NCBI RefSeq assembly: GCF_000819985.1
Contig: NZ_CDBZ01000144.1
Coordinates: forward strand, 1 to 35,634
DNA: 35,634 bases
Direction of reading: 5' to 3'
From: Aeromonas media
GTDB taxonomy: Bacteria; Pseudomonadota; Gammaproteobacteria; Enterobacterales; Aeromonadaceae
The position numbers and the translations under genes were made by a program. A model generated the notes under the pieces. That model was not told the origin of the DNA. It made no database searches and saw only the letters and a program-made list of their open reading frames with translations. Every line of letters begins with the position of its first letter. Positions within the stretch are counted from its first letter, which is position 1. Shown piece after piece: positions 25,859-32,763 of this stretch.

Positions 25859-26512
25859 TTACACGGCCAGGGAGAGCCTGGTCGACTCCACGGGCGCCCC
25901 GACACCGGACGCCAGATAAGGAATAACGTTGCGCACCAGCCCTTCCACATCGAGCTGCTGGCCAAAATCGGCCTGGGCGATGTCACGCAGGGCATCGGCG
26001 GAAGCCATGGTGAACACGACTGTGCCCAGGGTGAAGTGCAGGCGCCAGAACAGATCCGCCGGCGACAGGGCCGGGTTGGCCTTGGAAATCGCCTGGGTGA
26101 TCCCGTGCAGGGTCGCCCCGTAGTGGGTGGTGATGAAACGGCGCAGGTGGCCCTGACTGTCGATGTAACCGCGCCCCAGCAACTGCATGAAGAGCGCCGG
26201 GCCGTTGGCCCGCACCGCCACCAGCTTCATCAGGGGATCGACAAAGCTCTCGAACACCTGCAGCAGGGTCAGCTGCTCCTGCACCATCAGGGTCTGCAGG
26301 CGCGCATCCAGCGCCGGCATGAAGATACTCAGGTAGCGATCGAGCACCGCCTGGATCAGCTCCTTCTTGGAGCCGAAGTGGTAGTTGACCGAGGCCAGGT
26401 TCACATCGGCCTCGCTGGTGATCAGACGCAACGAGGTATCGGCGAATCCCCGCTCGGCAAACAGCACCTCGGCGGCATCGAGAATACGGTTTTTGGTATC
26501 GATTTTACTCAC
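25859..26512 (-). CDS. psrA: TetR-family fatty-acid regulator, PsrA-like
   Basis: A 217-residue TetR repressor. The N-terminal HTH domain (about 6-60) reads KNRILDAAEVLFAERGFADTS, then SEADVNLASVNYHFGSKKEL; the DTSLRLIT and VNYHFGSKK wording is close to PsrA, the long-chain-fatty-acid-sensing regulator of beta-oxidation genes. The C-terminal ligand domain has LFWRLHFTLGTV. GTG 26512 was chosen because GAGG lies about eight bases ahead; another GTG at 26524 would put the start next to the operator and lacks this spacing. It sits directly upstream of fadE. The promoter carries a palindrome of the published PsrA type. Calling it PsrA is inference from resemblance plus this context. Confidence 0.85.
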   Translation of the reverse strand: MSKIDTKNRILDAAEVLFAERGFADTSLRLITSEADVNLASVNYHFGSKKELIQAVLDRYLSIFMPALDARLQTLMVQEQLTLLQVFESFVDPLMKLVAVRANGPALFMQLLGRGYIDSQGHLRRFITTHYGATLHGITQAISKANPALSPADLFWRLHFTLGTVVFTMASADALRDIAQADFGQQLDVEGLVRNVIPYLASGVGAPVESTRLSLAV

Positions 26513-26524
26513 TGGACACCTCAC

Positions 26525-26540
26525 TTAAACGAATGTTTAA
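26525..26540. promoter_or_regulatory. PsrA-type operator
   Basis: TTAAAC, GAAT, GTTTAA is a perfect palindrome containing AAAC-N4-GTTT, the core pattern reported for PsrA binding (AAAC-N2-4-GTTT). It abuts the -10 box of the psrA promoter and lies 12 bases upstream of the GTG start, as expected for autorepression. Confidence 0.72.
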
Positions 26541-26569
26541 AAATTACGTTTCACGCCCAGTCATGTCAA
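26541..26569 (-). promoter_or_regulatory. Candidate psrA promoter
   Basis: On the minus strand a perfect TTGACA (26564-26569) is followed after 17 bp by TAATTT (26541-26546), a weak -10. The palindromic operator lies immediately downstream, where bound repressor would block initiation. Confidence 0.6.
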
Positions 26570-26686
26570 GAGAATGTGAACAGGTGTTGGCGAAATGTTT
26601 TCAACCAAAAAAGCGGGAACAAGATGGGAACTTAGCGGCCAGGTCGGACTCTATATCTATGCCACTGCAATTAAACATTAAGTCTC

Positions 26687-26721
26687 GCCCAACTTGCGCC
26701 ATGCTAGTTGGGCATTTTTTT
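26687..26721 (+). terminator. Orphan rightward terminator in the psrA-PHP gap
   Basis: GCCCAACT (26687-26694) and AGTTGGGC (26706-26713) pair perfectly around an 11-base loop and are followed by ATTTTTTT. It is a textbook plus-strand terminator, but no plus-strand protein gene precedes it between psrA's start and here. A short transcript from about 26545-26600 is implied. Confidence 0.85.
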
Positions 26722-26748
26722 ATCAGGGTGGCGGCGAAGATTGCGGGC

Positions 26749-26776
26749 AAAAAAAAACCGTCGCAGGGGCGACGGT
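26749..26776 (-). terminator. Orphan leftward terminator in the psrA-PHP gap
   Basis: ACCGTCGC (26757-26764) and GCGACGGT (26769-26776) pair perfectly around four bases, and the complement of 26749-26757 is a run of T residues. It would end leftward transcription, yet no minus-strand protein gene lies to its right before the divergent PHP gene. Confidence 0.85.
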
Positions 26777-26868
26777 GGGGAAAAGTGAGTCGAATCATCC
26801 AGTTTCGACTCATCGATGAGAGTTCAGGCTTGCATCGATGGGGCTATGCTCGCAGACAAAGGTGGTCA
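26757..26868 (-). ncRNA. Candidate small RNA with three stem-loops
   Basis: Reading leftward, three dyads follow each other: CATCGATG at 26833-26840 with 26811-26818; a 9-bp perfect stem 26804-26812 with 26786-26794; and the terminator stem ending at 26757 with its T tract. The absence of an ORF, the serial stems and the terminal U-run are what an intrinsically terminated small RNA looks like. The 5' end is unknown and the right limit given is a guess: no good sigma-70 promoter was found to its right. Alternatives are an attenuator of an unseen transcript or chance dyads. I recognise no known RNA family. Confidence 0.45.
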
Positions 26869-26869
26869 G

Positions 26870-26903
26870 ACTTTGTCAGTCCTGGCGTAATTTGTGACAA
26901 AGT
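26870..26903. promoter_or_regulatory. Perfect 9-bp inverted repeat upstream of the PHP gene
   Basis: ACTTTGTCA (26870-26878) and TGACAAAGT (26895-26903) are exact inverted repeats separated by 16 bp, and another GACAAAG occurs at 26855-26861. The spacing suits a dimeric regulator or a looped hairpin. It lies 73 bp before the PHP gene ATG and at the right flank of the small-RNA candidate. Confidence 0.55.
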
Positions 26904-26975
26904 ATGGCAAGCCGCCACATGGCCCGAGTCCGCCAATTTTGCTATGCTGGCGCCTCATGCCAGAGGGGAGAGAAG

Positions 26976-27716
26976 ATGAAGTATCAGGTCGATACCCACA
27001 CGCACACCGTCGCCAGCACCCATGCCTACAGCACCATTCACGATTACCTGCCCATCGCCAAGGCCAAGGGGATCAAGCTCTTTGCCACCACGGATCACGG
27101 TCCCGACATGGCCGATGCGCCCCATTTCTGGCATTTCGTCAATCTGCACGTGTTGCCCAGGGTCGTGGACGGGGTCGGTATCCTGCGCGGCATCGAGGCC
27201 AACATCAAGAACATCGACGGCGAAATAGACTTCCCCGAGCGCTACGAGTCGCGCCTCGACATGATCATGGCCGGCTTCCATGAGCCCGTGTTTCCCCCCT
27301 GCGATCAGGCAACCCATACCCAGGCCATGATCAACGCCATCAAGAGCGGCCGGGTCGACATGATAAGCCACCCGGGCAACCCGGCTTTTCCCATCGACAT
27401 CCAGGCCGTGGTCAGGGCCGCTGCCGAATATCGGGTAGCGCTGGAGATCAACAACTCCTCCTTCAGTCACTCCCGTCCGGGCAGTGAAGGCAACTGCCGC
27501 GCCATCGTCGAGGCGGCGCGCGATCTGGGTGCCTACCTCACCTTCGGCTCCGACTCCCACGTGGCCTTCAGCCTGGGGGACTTTGACCACTGCCACCGGC
27601 TGGTGACCGAGGTCGGCTTCCCCGAGGAGCGGATCCTGGCACGCTCTCCCCGCGCCCTGCTCGCGTTTCTCGAGAGCCGTGGCCGCGCCCACATTCCGGA
27701 ATTCGTCGATCTCTGA
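26976..27716 (+). CDS. ycdX: PHP-domain phosphoesterase, YcdX type
   Basis: A 246-residue cytoplasmic metal-dependent phosphatase of the PHP superfamily, close to E. coli YcdX (about 245 residues), which binds three zinc ions and whose substrate is not settled. Metal-binding motifs are DTHTHT at residues 6-11, FATTDHGPD near 36-44, EAN near 73-75, an MAGFHEPVF loop near 99-107, ISHPGNP near 129-135, and FGSDSH near 188-193. ATG 26976 follows GGGGAG, a strong ribosome site. It is monocistronic and ends 86 bp before tRNA-Thr. It is the last core-like gene before the accessory region. Confidence 0.9.
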   Translation: MKYQVDTHTHTVASTHAYSTIHDYLPIAKAKGIKLFATTDHGPDMADAPHFWHFVNLHVLPRVVDGVGILRGIEANIKNIDGEIDFPERYESRLDMIMAGFHEPVFPPCDQATHTQAMINAIKSGRVDMISHPGNPAFPIDIQAVVRAAAEYRVALEINNSSFSHSRPGSEGNCRAIVEAARDLGAYLTFGSDSHVAFSLGDFDHCHRLVTEVGFPEERILARSPRALLAFLESRGRAHIPEFVDL

Positions 27717-27765
27717 GTTGTGCCCGTAACTCCATGAGCAGGCTCATAAAAACAGCCCAGTCTCA

Positions 27766-27794
27766 TTGACTTACCTGCACATTTTCGGGAATCT
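27766..27794 (+). promoter_or_regulatory. Candidate tRNA-Thr promoter
   Basis: TTGACT (27766-27771) lies 31 bases before the tRNA. The -10 region near 27789-27796 (GAATCTAG) matches poorly, and a GC-containing GGGAC follows, as in stable-RNA promoters. The -35 and spacing make a tRNA promoter likely. Confidence 0.5.
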
Positions 27795-27802
27795 AGGGAC
27801 AA

Positions 27803-27878
27803 GCCGGTGTAGCTCAGTTGGTAGAGCAGCGCATTCGTAATGCGAAGGTCGTAGGTTCGACTCCTATTACCGGCACCA
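27803..27878 (+). tRNA. thrW: tRNA-Thr (anticodon CGT)
   Basis: A 76-nt cloverleaf with encoded CCA. The acceptor arm GCCGGTG pairs with TACCGGC (one G-U), the D arm contains AGCTCAGTTGGTAGAGC, the anticodon loop is TTCGTAA giving CGT, and the T arm has GTTCGACTC. It closely resembles E. coli thrW, a frequent integration site for phages and islands. The accessory genes begin immediately after it, which fits use of its 3' end as an attachment site. A second copy of the 3' end was not found to the right in this window. Confidence 0.97.
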
Positions 27879-27886
27879 GATATAGC

Positions 27887-27910
27887 AAGGCTCGCAGCGA
27901 TGCGAGCCTT
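27887..27910 (+). terminator. Terminator after tRNA-Thr
   Basis: AAGGCTCGCA and TGCGAGCCTT form a perfect 10-bp stem around GCGA, eight bases after the tRNA. The tail (GTTAGCTTT) is moderately T-rich. It is likely to end the tRNA transcript. Confidence 0.8.
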
Positions 27911-27923
27911 GTTAGCTTTAGGC

Positions 27924-27944
27924 CCGGGGTTACACCGGGGTTAC
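27924..27944. repeat. Tandem 10-bp direct repeat CCGGGGTTAC
   Basis: CCGGGGTTAC occurs at 27924-27933 and 27935-27944, separated by one base, 46 bp beyond the tRNA. Short direct repeats next to a tRNA attachment site can be arm-type integrase sites, but no integrase gene is in view, so this is only a position-based suggestion. Confidence 0.55.
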
Positions 27945-27962
27945 GTTTCGGGTACAGCCATA

Positions 27963-28075
27963 GACTTGTTAATCCACTACAAGTCGTCGAAATGAACCAG
28001 TAGAAGCCATCAGCGCTTGACCTGTGATCATTCGTCACAGGCATGGACGATAAGTGCCATTTGAATTGGATGGCA
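27963..28075. promoter_or_regulatory. Three successive inverted repeats before the helicase gene
   Basis: Perfect dyads occur at 27963-27985 (GACTTGT-N9-ACAAGTC), 28021-28041 (CCTGTGA-N7-TCACAGG) and 28055-28075 (TGCCAT-N9-ATGGCA). The last ends 19 bases before the helicase ATG. They could be operators, recombination sites or RNA hairpins. The middle one resembles a CRP site but its spacer is one base too long. Confidence 0.5.
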
Positions 28076-28094
28076 AAATTCAGGATTAGTCGAA

Positions 28095-30872
28095 ATGGCA
28101 GTGACAAAGTGGGAACCGTCTTTCTTTGGGCGACAACTGACAGGATCGTTAAATTGGCATCTCTGCTTGGATGGCCTCGAACTGGTACTGACGACCGAAG
28201 GGCGTATTCACCGGGCGCATGTCGAAGAAGAGGCAGCTTATCGCATCCAACCAGGCATGCTCTGGACGGGTATTACCCTCTTTCCAGGACAAGGGGCGGA
28301 GGTAAAAGTAGATGGCTTGTCCAACACTCAAGGCGAAGCCCTAACCCACGTTCTGAACTTACTGCTCGCTGAAAAGCGTATACGTGAGGACGTAGCGTTT
28401 CTTCTGGGTACTCTCCAAACAATCGAGCAATGGCTGGAATTCAAAACCTGCCAGGAACAACACTGCCAGCAAGCGCGTCGGTGGTTCACTCATGAACAGC
28501 AAGCCGCCGTGATGGCGGCACGCCCTTCAGTGGACGCCAATGCCATACGGACCAGGTTGAAGAAACCTGGTGTTATGGACCGACTAGGCTCAAAGGCCAA
28601 TGCGGTGGAGCGTTCCTTAATCGCATGGGAAACCGACCCCTATCCTACCTGGAAAAAGCTCAACCTCACGCACACCGAATTGGAACTGAAAGATTGTAAG
28701 GATCTTCTCGATCGGGTGGAGAGTAAGCCCTTGACGGTGGAGCAGGCCCGAGCCGTCATCTGTTTTGACAACCGGGTGCAGGTAGTGGCCTCGGCAGGTT
28801 CCGGTAAGACCTCTACCATGGTGGCCAAGGCAGCCTACGCGATCCACCGGAGGATTGTGGCTCCCGAGCGTATCGTGTTGCTGGCTTTCAACAAACAAGC
28901 TGCGGAAGAGCTGAAAGAGCGTGCCGCCAAGTCATTCGAGCGCTTGGGTATGTCGGGAGTTACGGTAGAGGCCTCGACCTTTCATGCCTTGGGCCTGCGC
29001 ATCATTGGCAAGGCTACGGGCGAAAAACCGGACATCCCGGACTGGGCAACCGATACCGTAGGCGGCTTTCGCAAGCTGACCGACATTATCGACCAGTTGA
29101 AAGACCGCTCCACGGCATTTCGAATGTATTGGGATCTTTTCCGTTTAGTATTCGGAAAAGACCTGCCCTCATTGGGATCACCAGGAAATGTCGACTTATG
29201 GGACGGCCAAGGCAATGGTCTGCTCCGTACTGCCCGTGGCGAGACGGTGAAGAGCCAAGAAGAGGCGATCATCGCCAACTGGCTTTTCTACAACGGGGTG
29301 AATTACCGCTACGAAGAACCTTACAAGCACAGCACCGCCGATGAAGACCATCGCCAATACAAGCCTGATTTTTACTACCCCGACCTGGACTTGTACCACG
29401 AACACTTCGCTCTTGACGCAAAAGGCATGCCACCTGCCCACTTTGAGGGCTATATGGCAGGGGTCCATTGGAAGCGCCAGAAGCACAGTGAGATGGGCAC
29501 CTCGTTGTTCGAGACCACCTCCCACGGCCTTCGCAACGGCAATGATTTTGATCGGTTGGCAGCCGAGCTGACTTCCCGTGGCGTGTTATTAGACCCTAAC
29601 CCGGATCGGGAGATCCCTCAGGGTGGACAACAGCCAATGGAGTCGGCCGATCTGACCGGGCTGGTGCGCATGTTCATCAGCCATGCCAAAAGCAACTGTT
29701 TAACATTTTCAGCCCTGCATCAGCGGTTGGACGCCATGCCAGAGGACGGGTTCAAGTTCCGCCACAGGATGTTCCTGAATATCACGATCCCTATCATGGA
29801 GGCTTGGGATGCCGCCTTGGCGGCCGAGGACGGCATCGATTTCGAAGACATGCTCAACTTGGCAGCCGAGCATTTGGAGAGTAATCGTTATGAAGCGCCA
29901 TATGAGCTGGTGATGGCTGATGAGTTCCAGGATGCCTCACGGGCCCGTGCCCGTTTGTGCCGCGCCTTAGTCCAGAAGCCTGGTCGGTTCCTGTTTGCTG
30001 TGGGCGATGACTGGCAGTCCATCAACCGCTTCGCAGGTGCCGATGTGTCGGTGATGACCGCCTTTCGGCAGTGGTTCGGCCATGGGCAAGTACTCAAGCT
30101 GGAACAAACGTTCCGCTGCCCGCAAACCTTGTGCGACGTGTCCAGTGCGTTCGTGTCCAAGAACCCCGCTCAGATTGCCAAACGGGTACGTTCCGTCACC
30201 CCGGCTCAAGGCCCAGTGCTCGAAGCCTTCCAGGTGGACAACAAAGAGAGGCTGGCCGATGCGGTCGACCGGTTCGTAATGACGTTGGCGGAGGGGGTTC
30301 GCGACGGCACAATCCCCCTAGGCCGCAATGGCAAGGTTTCGGTTTACGTGCTCGGCCGCTACAACGCCGATCGCCAATACCTGCCAGCAGGTAAATCCCG
30401 TTTTGAGCGTTGGCTGGATGTATCGTTCTTGACTATCCACCGCTCTAAGGGCGCCGAGGCGGACTTTGTTATCCTACCCGAGATGCTCAGTGTCCTGCGT
30501 GGGCGAAGCTTCCCCAACACCCGTGCCGATGATCCCGTGCTAACCCTGGCCATGCCCAGCGGGGACCATTTCCCGCAGGGAGAAGAACGGCGATTGTTCT
30601 ACGTTGCTCTGACTCGAGCTCGGCGCAGCGTGGCAATGTTCACCGTTCGTGGACGTTACTCTAGCTTCCTGCGTGAGTTAGCAGATGACGGGGCTGTTTC
30701 AATCACCGACACCGATGGGAACGTTATCCATGAGGAGAGTTGCCCGGCCTGCAAACAAGGCGTGTTAGTGCTGCGCACCGGGCCGTATGGGAAGTTTCGA
30801 TCTTGCTCTAATTTTCCGGCCTGTAGCTTCAAGCCCAAGAAGCCCCGCCATCCATCACCGTTCGCTGCGTAG
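28095..30872 (+). CDS. HelD-like SF1A helicase with inserted PD-(D/E)XK-like domain and zinc ribbon
   Basis: A 925-residue UvrD/HelD-type ATPase. Residues 1-205 resemble the helicase IV N-terminal domain. Q-motif LTVEQARAV is at 213-221, Walker A ASAGSGKTS at 232-240, TFHALG at 295-300, Walker B MADEFQD at 607-613, motif III GDDWQSINRF at 637-646, motif V TIHRSKGAEAD at 780-790 and motif VI VALTRARR at 837-844. Between TFHALG and Walker B, residues about 380-500 form an insert with KSQEE (386-390), KPDF (423-426), YHEHFALDAKG (434-444) and FETTS (472-476), the layout of a PD-(D/E)XK nuclease fold. C883, C886, C904 and C910 form a topoisomerase-type zinc ribbon. HelD is about 684 residues, so the insert and tail explain the size. 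AGGA lies nine bases before ATG. Position after tRNA-Thr suggests an accessory, possibly defensive, role. Nuclease activity is inference. Confidence 0.85.
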   Translation: MAVTKWEPSFFGRQLTGSLNWHLCLDGLELVLTTEGRIHRAHVEEEAAYRIQPGMLWTGITLFPGQGAEVKVDGLSNTQGEALTHVLNLLLAEKRIREDVAFLLGTLQTIEQWLEFKTCQEQHCQQARRWFTHEQQAAVMAARPSVDANAIRTRLKKPGVMDRLGSKANAVERSLIAWETDPYPTWKKLNLTHTELELKDCKDLLDRVESKPLTVEQARAVICFDNRVQVVASAGSGKTSTMVAKAAYAIHRRIVAPERIVLLAFNKQAAEELKERAAKSFERLGMSGVTVEASTFHALGLRIIGKATGEKPDIPDWATDTVGGFRKLTDIIDQLKDRSTAFRMYWDLFRLVFGKDLPSLGSPGNVDLWDGQGNGLLRTARGETVKSQEEAIIANWLFYNGVNYRYEEPYKHSTADEDHRQYKPDFYYPDLDLYHEHFALDAKGMPPAHFEGYMAGVHWKRQKHSEMGTSLFETTSHGLRNGNDFDRLAAELTSRGVLLDPNPDREIPQGGQQPMESADLTGLVRMFISHAKSNCLTFSALHQRLDAMPEDGFKFRHRMFLNITIPIMEAWDAALAAEDGIDFEDMLNLAAEHLESNRYEAPYELVMADEFQDASRARARLCRALVQKPGRFLFAVGDDWQSINRFAGADVSVMTAFRQWFGHGQVLKLEQTFRCPQTLCDVSSAFVSKNPAQIAKRVRSVTPAQGPVLEAFQVDNKERLADAVDRFVMTLAEGVRDGTIPLGRNGKVSVYVLGRYNADRQYLPAGKSRFERWLDVSFLTIHRSKGAEADFVILPEMLSVLRGRSFPNTRADDPVLTLAMPSGDHFPQGEERRLFYVALTRARRSVAMFTVRGRYSSFLRELADDGAVSITDTDGNVIHEESCPACKQGVLVLRTGPYGKFRSCSNFPACSFKPKKPRHPSPFAA

Positions 30873-30980
30873 CCCTACACTCACCGTTCCCTACCATCAC
30901 AAAACTACGGTGATTTTACCGAGCACAAGATGTTTGAGGAAGCGTTGGGGGCTATTCACAGCGCCATTTCCACTGTACGG

Positions 30981-32759
30981 TCACGTTTCACGACCGTGAC
31001 ACTTTTTAAATTTTTTCCCGGAACCACAGTAACAGCGTTCGTTTCGTCCCTGTTGCTGATTATTGGAAATAGTACGCAAAGTAGTCTTCCGTGCTATCCC
31101 CAGAGATATTTGTCGTGTCGGTTGTGGATTGAGGCAGGCTTTATTCAGCAACTGTTTCACACCCTGCTCACTCGACACGCTGCCCAATTCGACATGCTGT
31201 TTAATAAGCACACTCTCCCGGGCACTTTTGTCAAATGCTGGGATAAGGAACTGCTCGAAGAATGACAAGGTGAGGATGTCAAGTGAACTGTCTGGCCCAT
31301 TTACGTTGATCTGCTCTCTCAGACGCCCAACGACTTTTTTACAGGCCAACAAGCATTTGCCACGCAAATTTGTCGGGTCACCATCTATTGATAAGGCCCC
31401 AAAGCAGTCTTGCAGATATTTTGCAGCACGCAATAGGTCAGGCCGCTGGCTAGTACGTTCATAGATCATTTCAGCCACAGACAGAGCTGCACGGGCTCTA
31501 AATTCATCAAAGGCCATCAACCGCTCAAACTCAGCCTCTGCATCGCTAGCAGGACGATCCGGAATTCTGCTTTCACGAATGAAACAGGCAAGTTTATATA
31601 CCGCATTGGGCAAATCCTGAGCAGCAGCTTCCTTAAGCCAGCGGATAGATTCTTTTTCGCTTTTGTCCACCCCAGCACCATCCAAGTAAAGAACAGCGAG
31701 GTTGTACTGAGCATGAGGAAAACCAGCTTGCGCAGCTTGCAGGATTAGCTGCGCGGCAATAATAGGGTCTGGCTCACACCCGATGCCATTCACATACATG
31801 GTACCAAGCTGAGAAAGCGCGACTGGATGGCCTAACTTCGCTGCGCGGCTAAAAAGCTCGTGAGCGTAGACCTCATCACGATCGAAAATGCCCCGCCCCT
31901 CAAGCGACCCCTGAGCAGCATAGACAATCGCATCGGCATGGTCCGCTTGCGCCGCCCGTGCGATGAAGAGCTCTCCCTGATTGATCTGCTCCTTATCATG
32001 AAACAACTGCTTGGCTAGATAATGTCCGTACTCGTAAAGACAGTTGGGATGTCTCTTGTCAGCGCCCCGCTTGAACCAGAACATTGCATGGTCGATATCT
32101 TCTTTCGCTTCAAGAGGGTATCCATCGGGATGAAGCGGCCCCCCCATTTTGGAATGTTGATCTGCCCTTTCCTTGAAATATTTGCCCGCCTGATTCATGG
32201 CGTCGATGTCCTGATCAAGCATCGCGCGGACGCACATCTCTTTGAGAGCCCCTGACTCAATTTCTGCTACCTCATACTCCGGCACATCCCGATGGCTAAC
32301 GGTATAGAGGTGCTCAATCAGGTTCCTCGCCGCGACCAACGCTTCAGCCGCGCGAGCTGGTAGATCCAGTTCAACGTAGTCGAAATTTTCTGGGTGGGCA
32401 GCCTTATTTCCATTGCTCTGCAGCAATCGTAATTGCTGTTTCACTTTTGGCTTGAGCATTTCCTGTTGGTCAAGACGGGTTATTTTGTCGGCTAGCGTTA
32501 GCCCCGTTAAGCCATGGTCTAGGCAGTCACAAAATGTTGCAGCCAGACCACGCAGTGACAACAGTGCCTGTACGGGAGCATCAATACTAAACGCCTTTGC
32601 GTCTCTGTAAAGTCGGCCTATTTCAGTGGAAGCACCATCTGCAAGTTGGATGTCGTTCATGGAAAATCTCAGTGCGTTGCGTTGATAGCGGAGCCAGCCA
32701 GCAAATCCCATCAGGGATAAAGGCGGTACTGCGTTCCTATTGACTAGGCGATCCTGCAT
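30981..32759 (-). CDS. DUF4145-like / Sel1-repeat / SEC-C protein
   Basis: A 592-residue soluble protein of unknown function. Residues about 45-150 resemble DUF4145 (LLSLRGLAATFCD, then NGNKAAHPE at 116-124), a helical domain found with restriction and other nucleic-acid-handling proteins. Residues about 215-400 are Sel1-type helical repeats (for example YEYGHYLAKQLF, ALSQLGTMYVNGIG, AQYNLAVLYLDGAG), a protein-binding solenoid. The last 22 residues are a SEC-C zinc motif, GRNERCYCGSGKKFKKCHG, with ligands C576, C578, C587 and H588. It starts four bases after the recombinase stop with AGGTG just ahead, so the two are cotranscribed. A second possible start is M34 (32660). It is convergent with the helicase gene, 108 bp apart. 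Confidence 0.75.
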   Translation of the reverse strand: MQDRLVNRNAVPPLSLMGFAGWLRYQRNALRFSMNDIQLADGASTEIGRLYRDAKAFSIDAPVQALLSLRGLAATFCDCLDHGLTGLTLADKITRLDQQEMLKPKVKQQLRLLQSNGNKAAHPENFDYVELDLPARAAEALVAARNLIEHLYTVSHRDVPEYEVAEIESGALKEMCVRAMLDQDIDAMNQAGKYFKERADQHSKMGGPLHPDGYPLEAKEDIDHAMFWFKRGADKRHPNCLYEYGHYLAKQLFHDKEQINQGELFIARAAQADHADAIVYAAQGSLEGRGIFDRDEVYAHELFSRAAKLGHPVALSQLGTMYVNGIGCEPDPIIAAQLILQAAQAGFPHAQYNLAVLYLDGAGVDKSEKESIRWLKEAAAQDLPNAVYKLACFIRESRIPDRPASDAEAEFERLMAFDEFRARAALSVAEMIYERTSQRPDLLRAAKYLQDCFGALSIDGDPTNLRGKCLLACKKVVGRLREQINVNGPDSSLDILTLSFFEQFLIPAFDKSARESVLIKQHVELGSVSSEQGVKQLLNKACLNPQPTRQISLGIARKTTLRTISNNQQQGRNERCYCGSGKKFKKCHGRET

Positions 32760-32763
32760 TCAC

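Noticed and set aside
23457..25919. An 820-codon open frame on the plus strand opposite fadE
   Set aside because: It is the complement of a highly biased GC-rich coding gene, has no ribosome site or recognisable domain, and fadE is unambiguous. Similar long antisense frames over rmlB, rmlD, glk, hexR, pyk and the RND genes were rejected for the same reason.
26533..26979. A 148-codon plus-strand ORF across the psrA-PHP gap
   Set aside because: It reads through both intrinsic terminators and the A tract, has no ribosome site and no family resemblance.
28021..28041. CRP site upstream of the helicase
   Set aside because: The TGTGA and TCACA arms are perfect, but the spacer is seven rather than six bases, which puts the half-sites out of register for CRP. 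It was kept only as a generic dyad.
27814..28107. A 97-codon minus-strand ORF reading through tRNA-Thr
   Set aside because: Its C-terminal half is the antisense of the tRNA, a common source of false short proteins.
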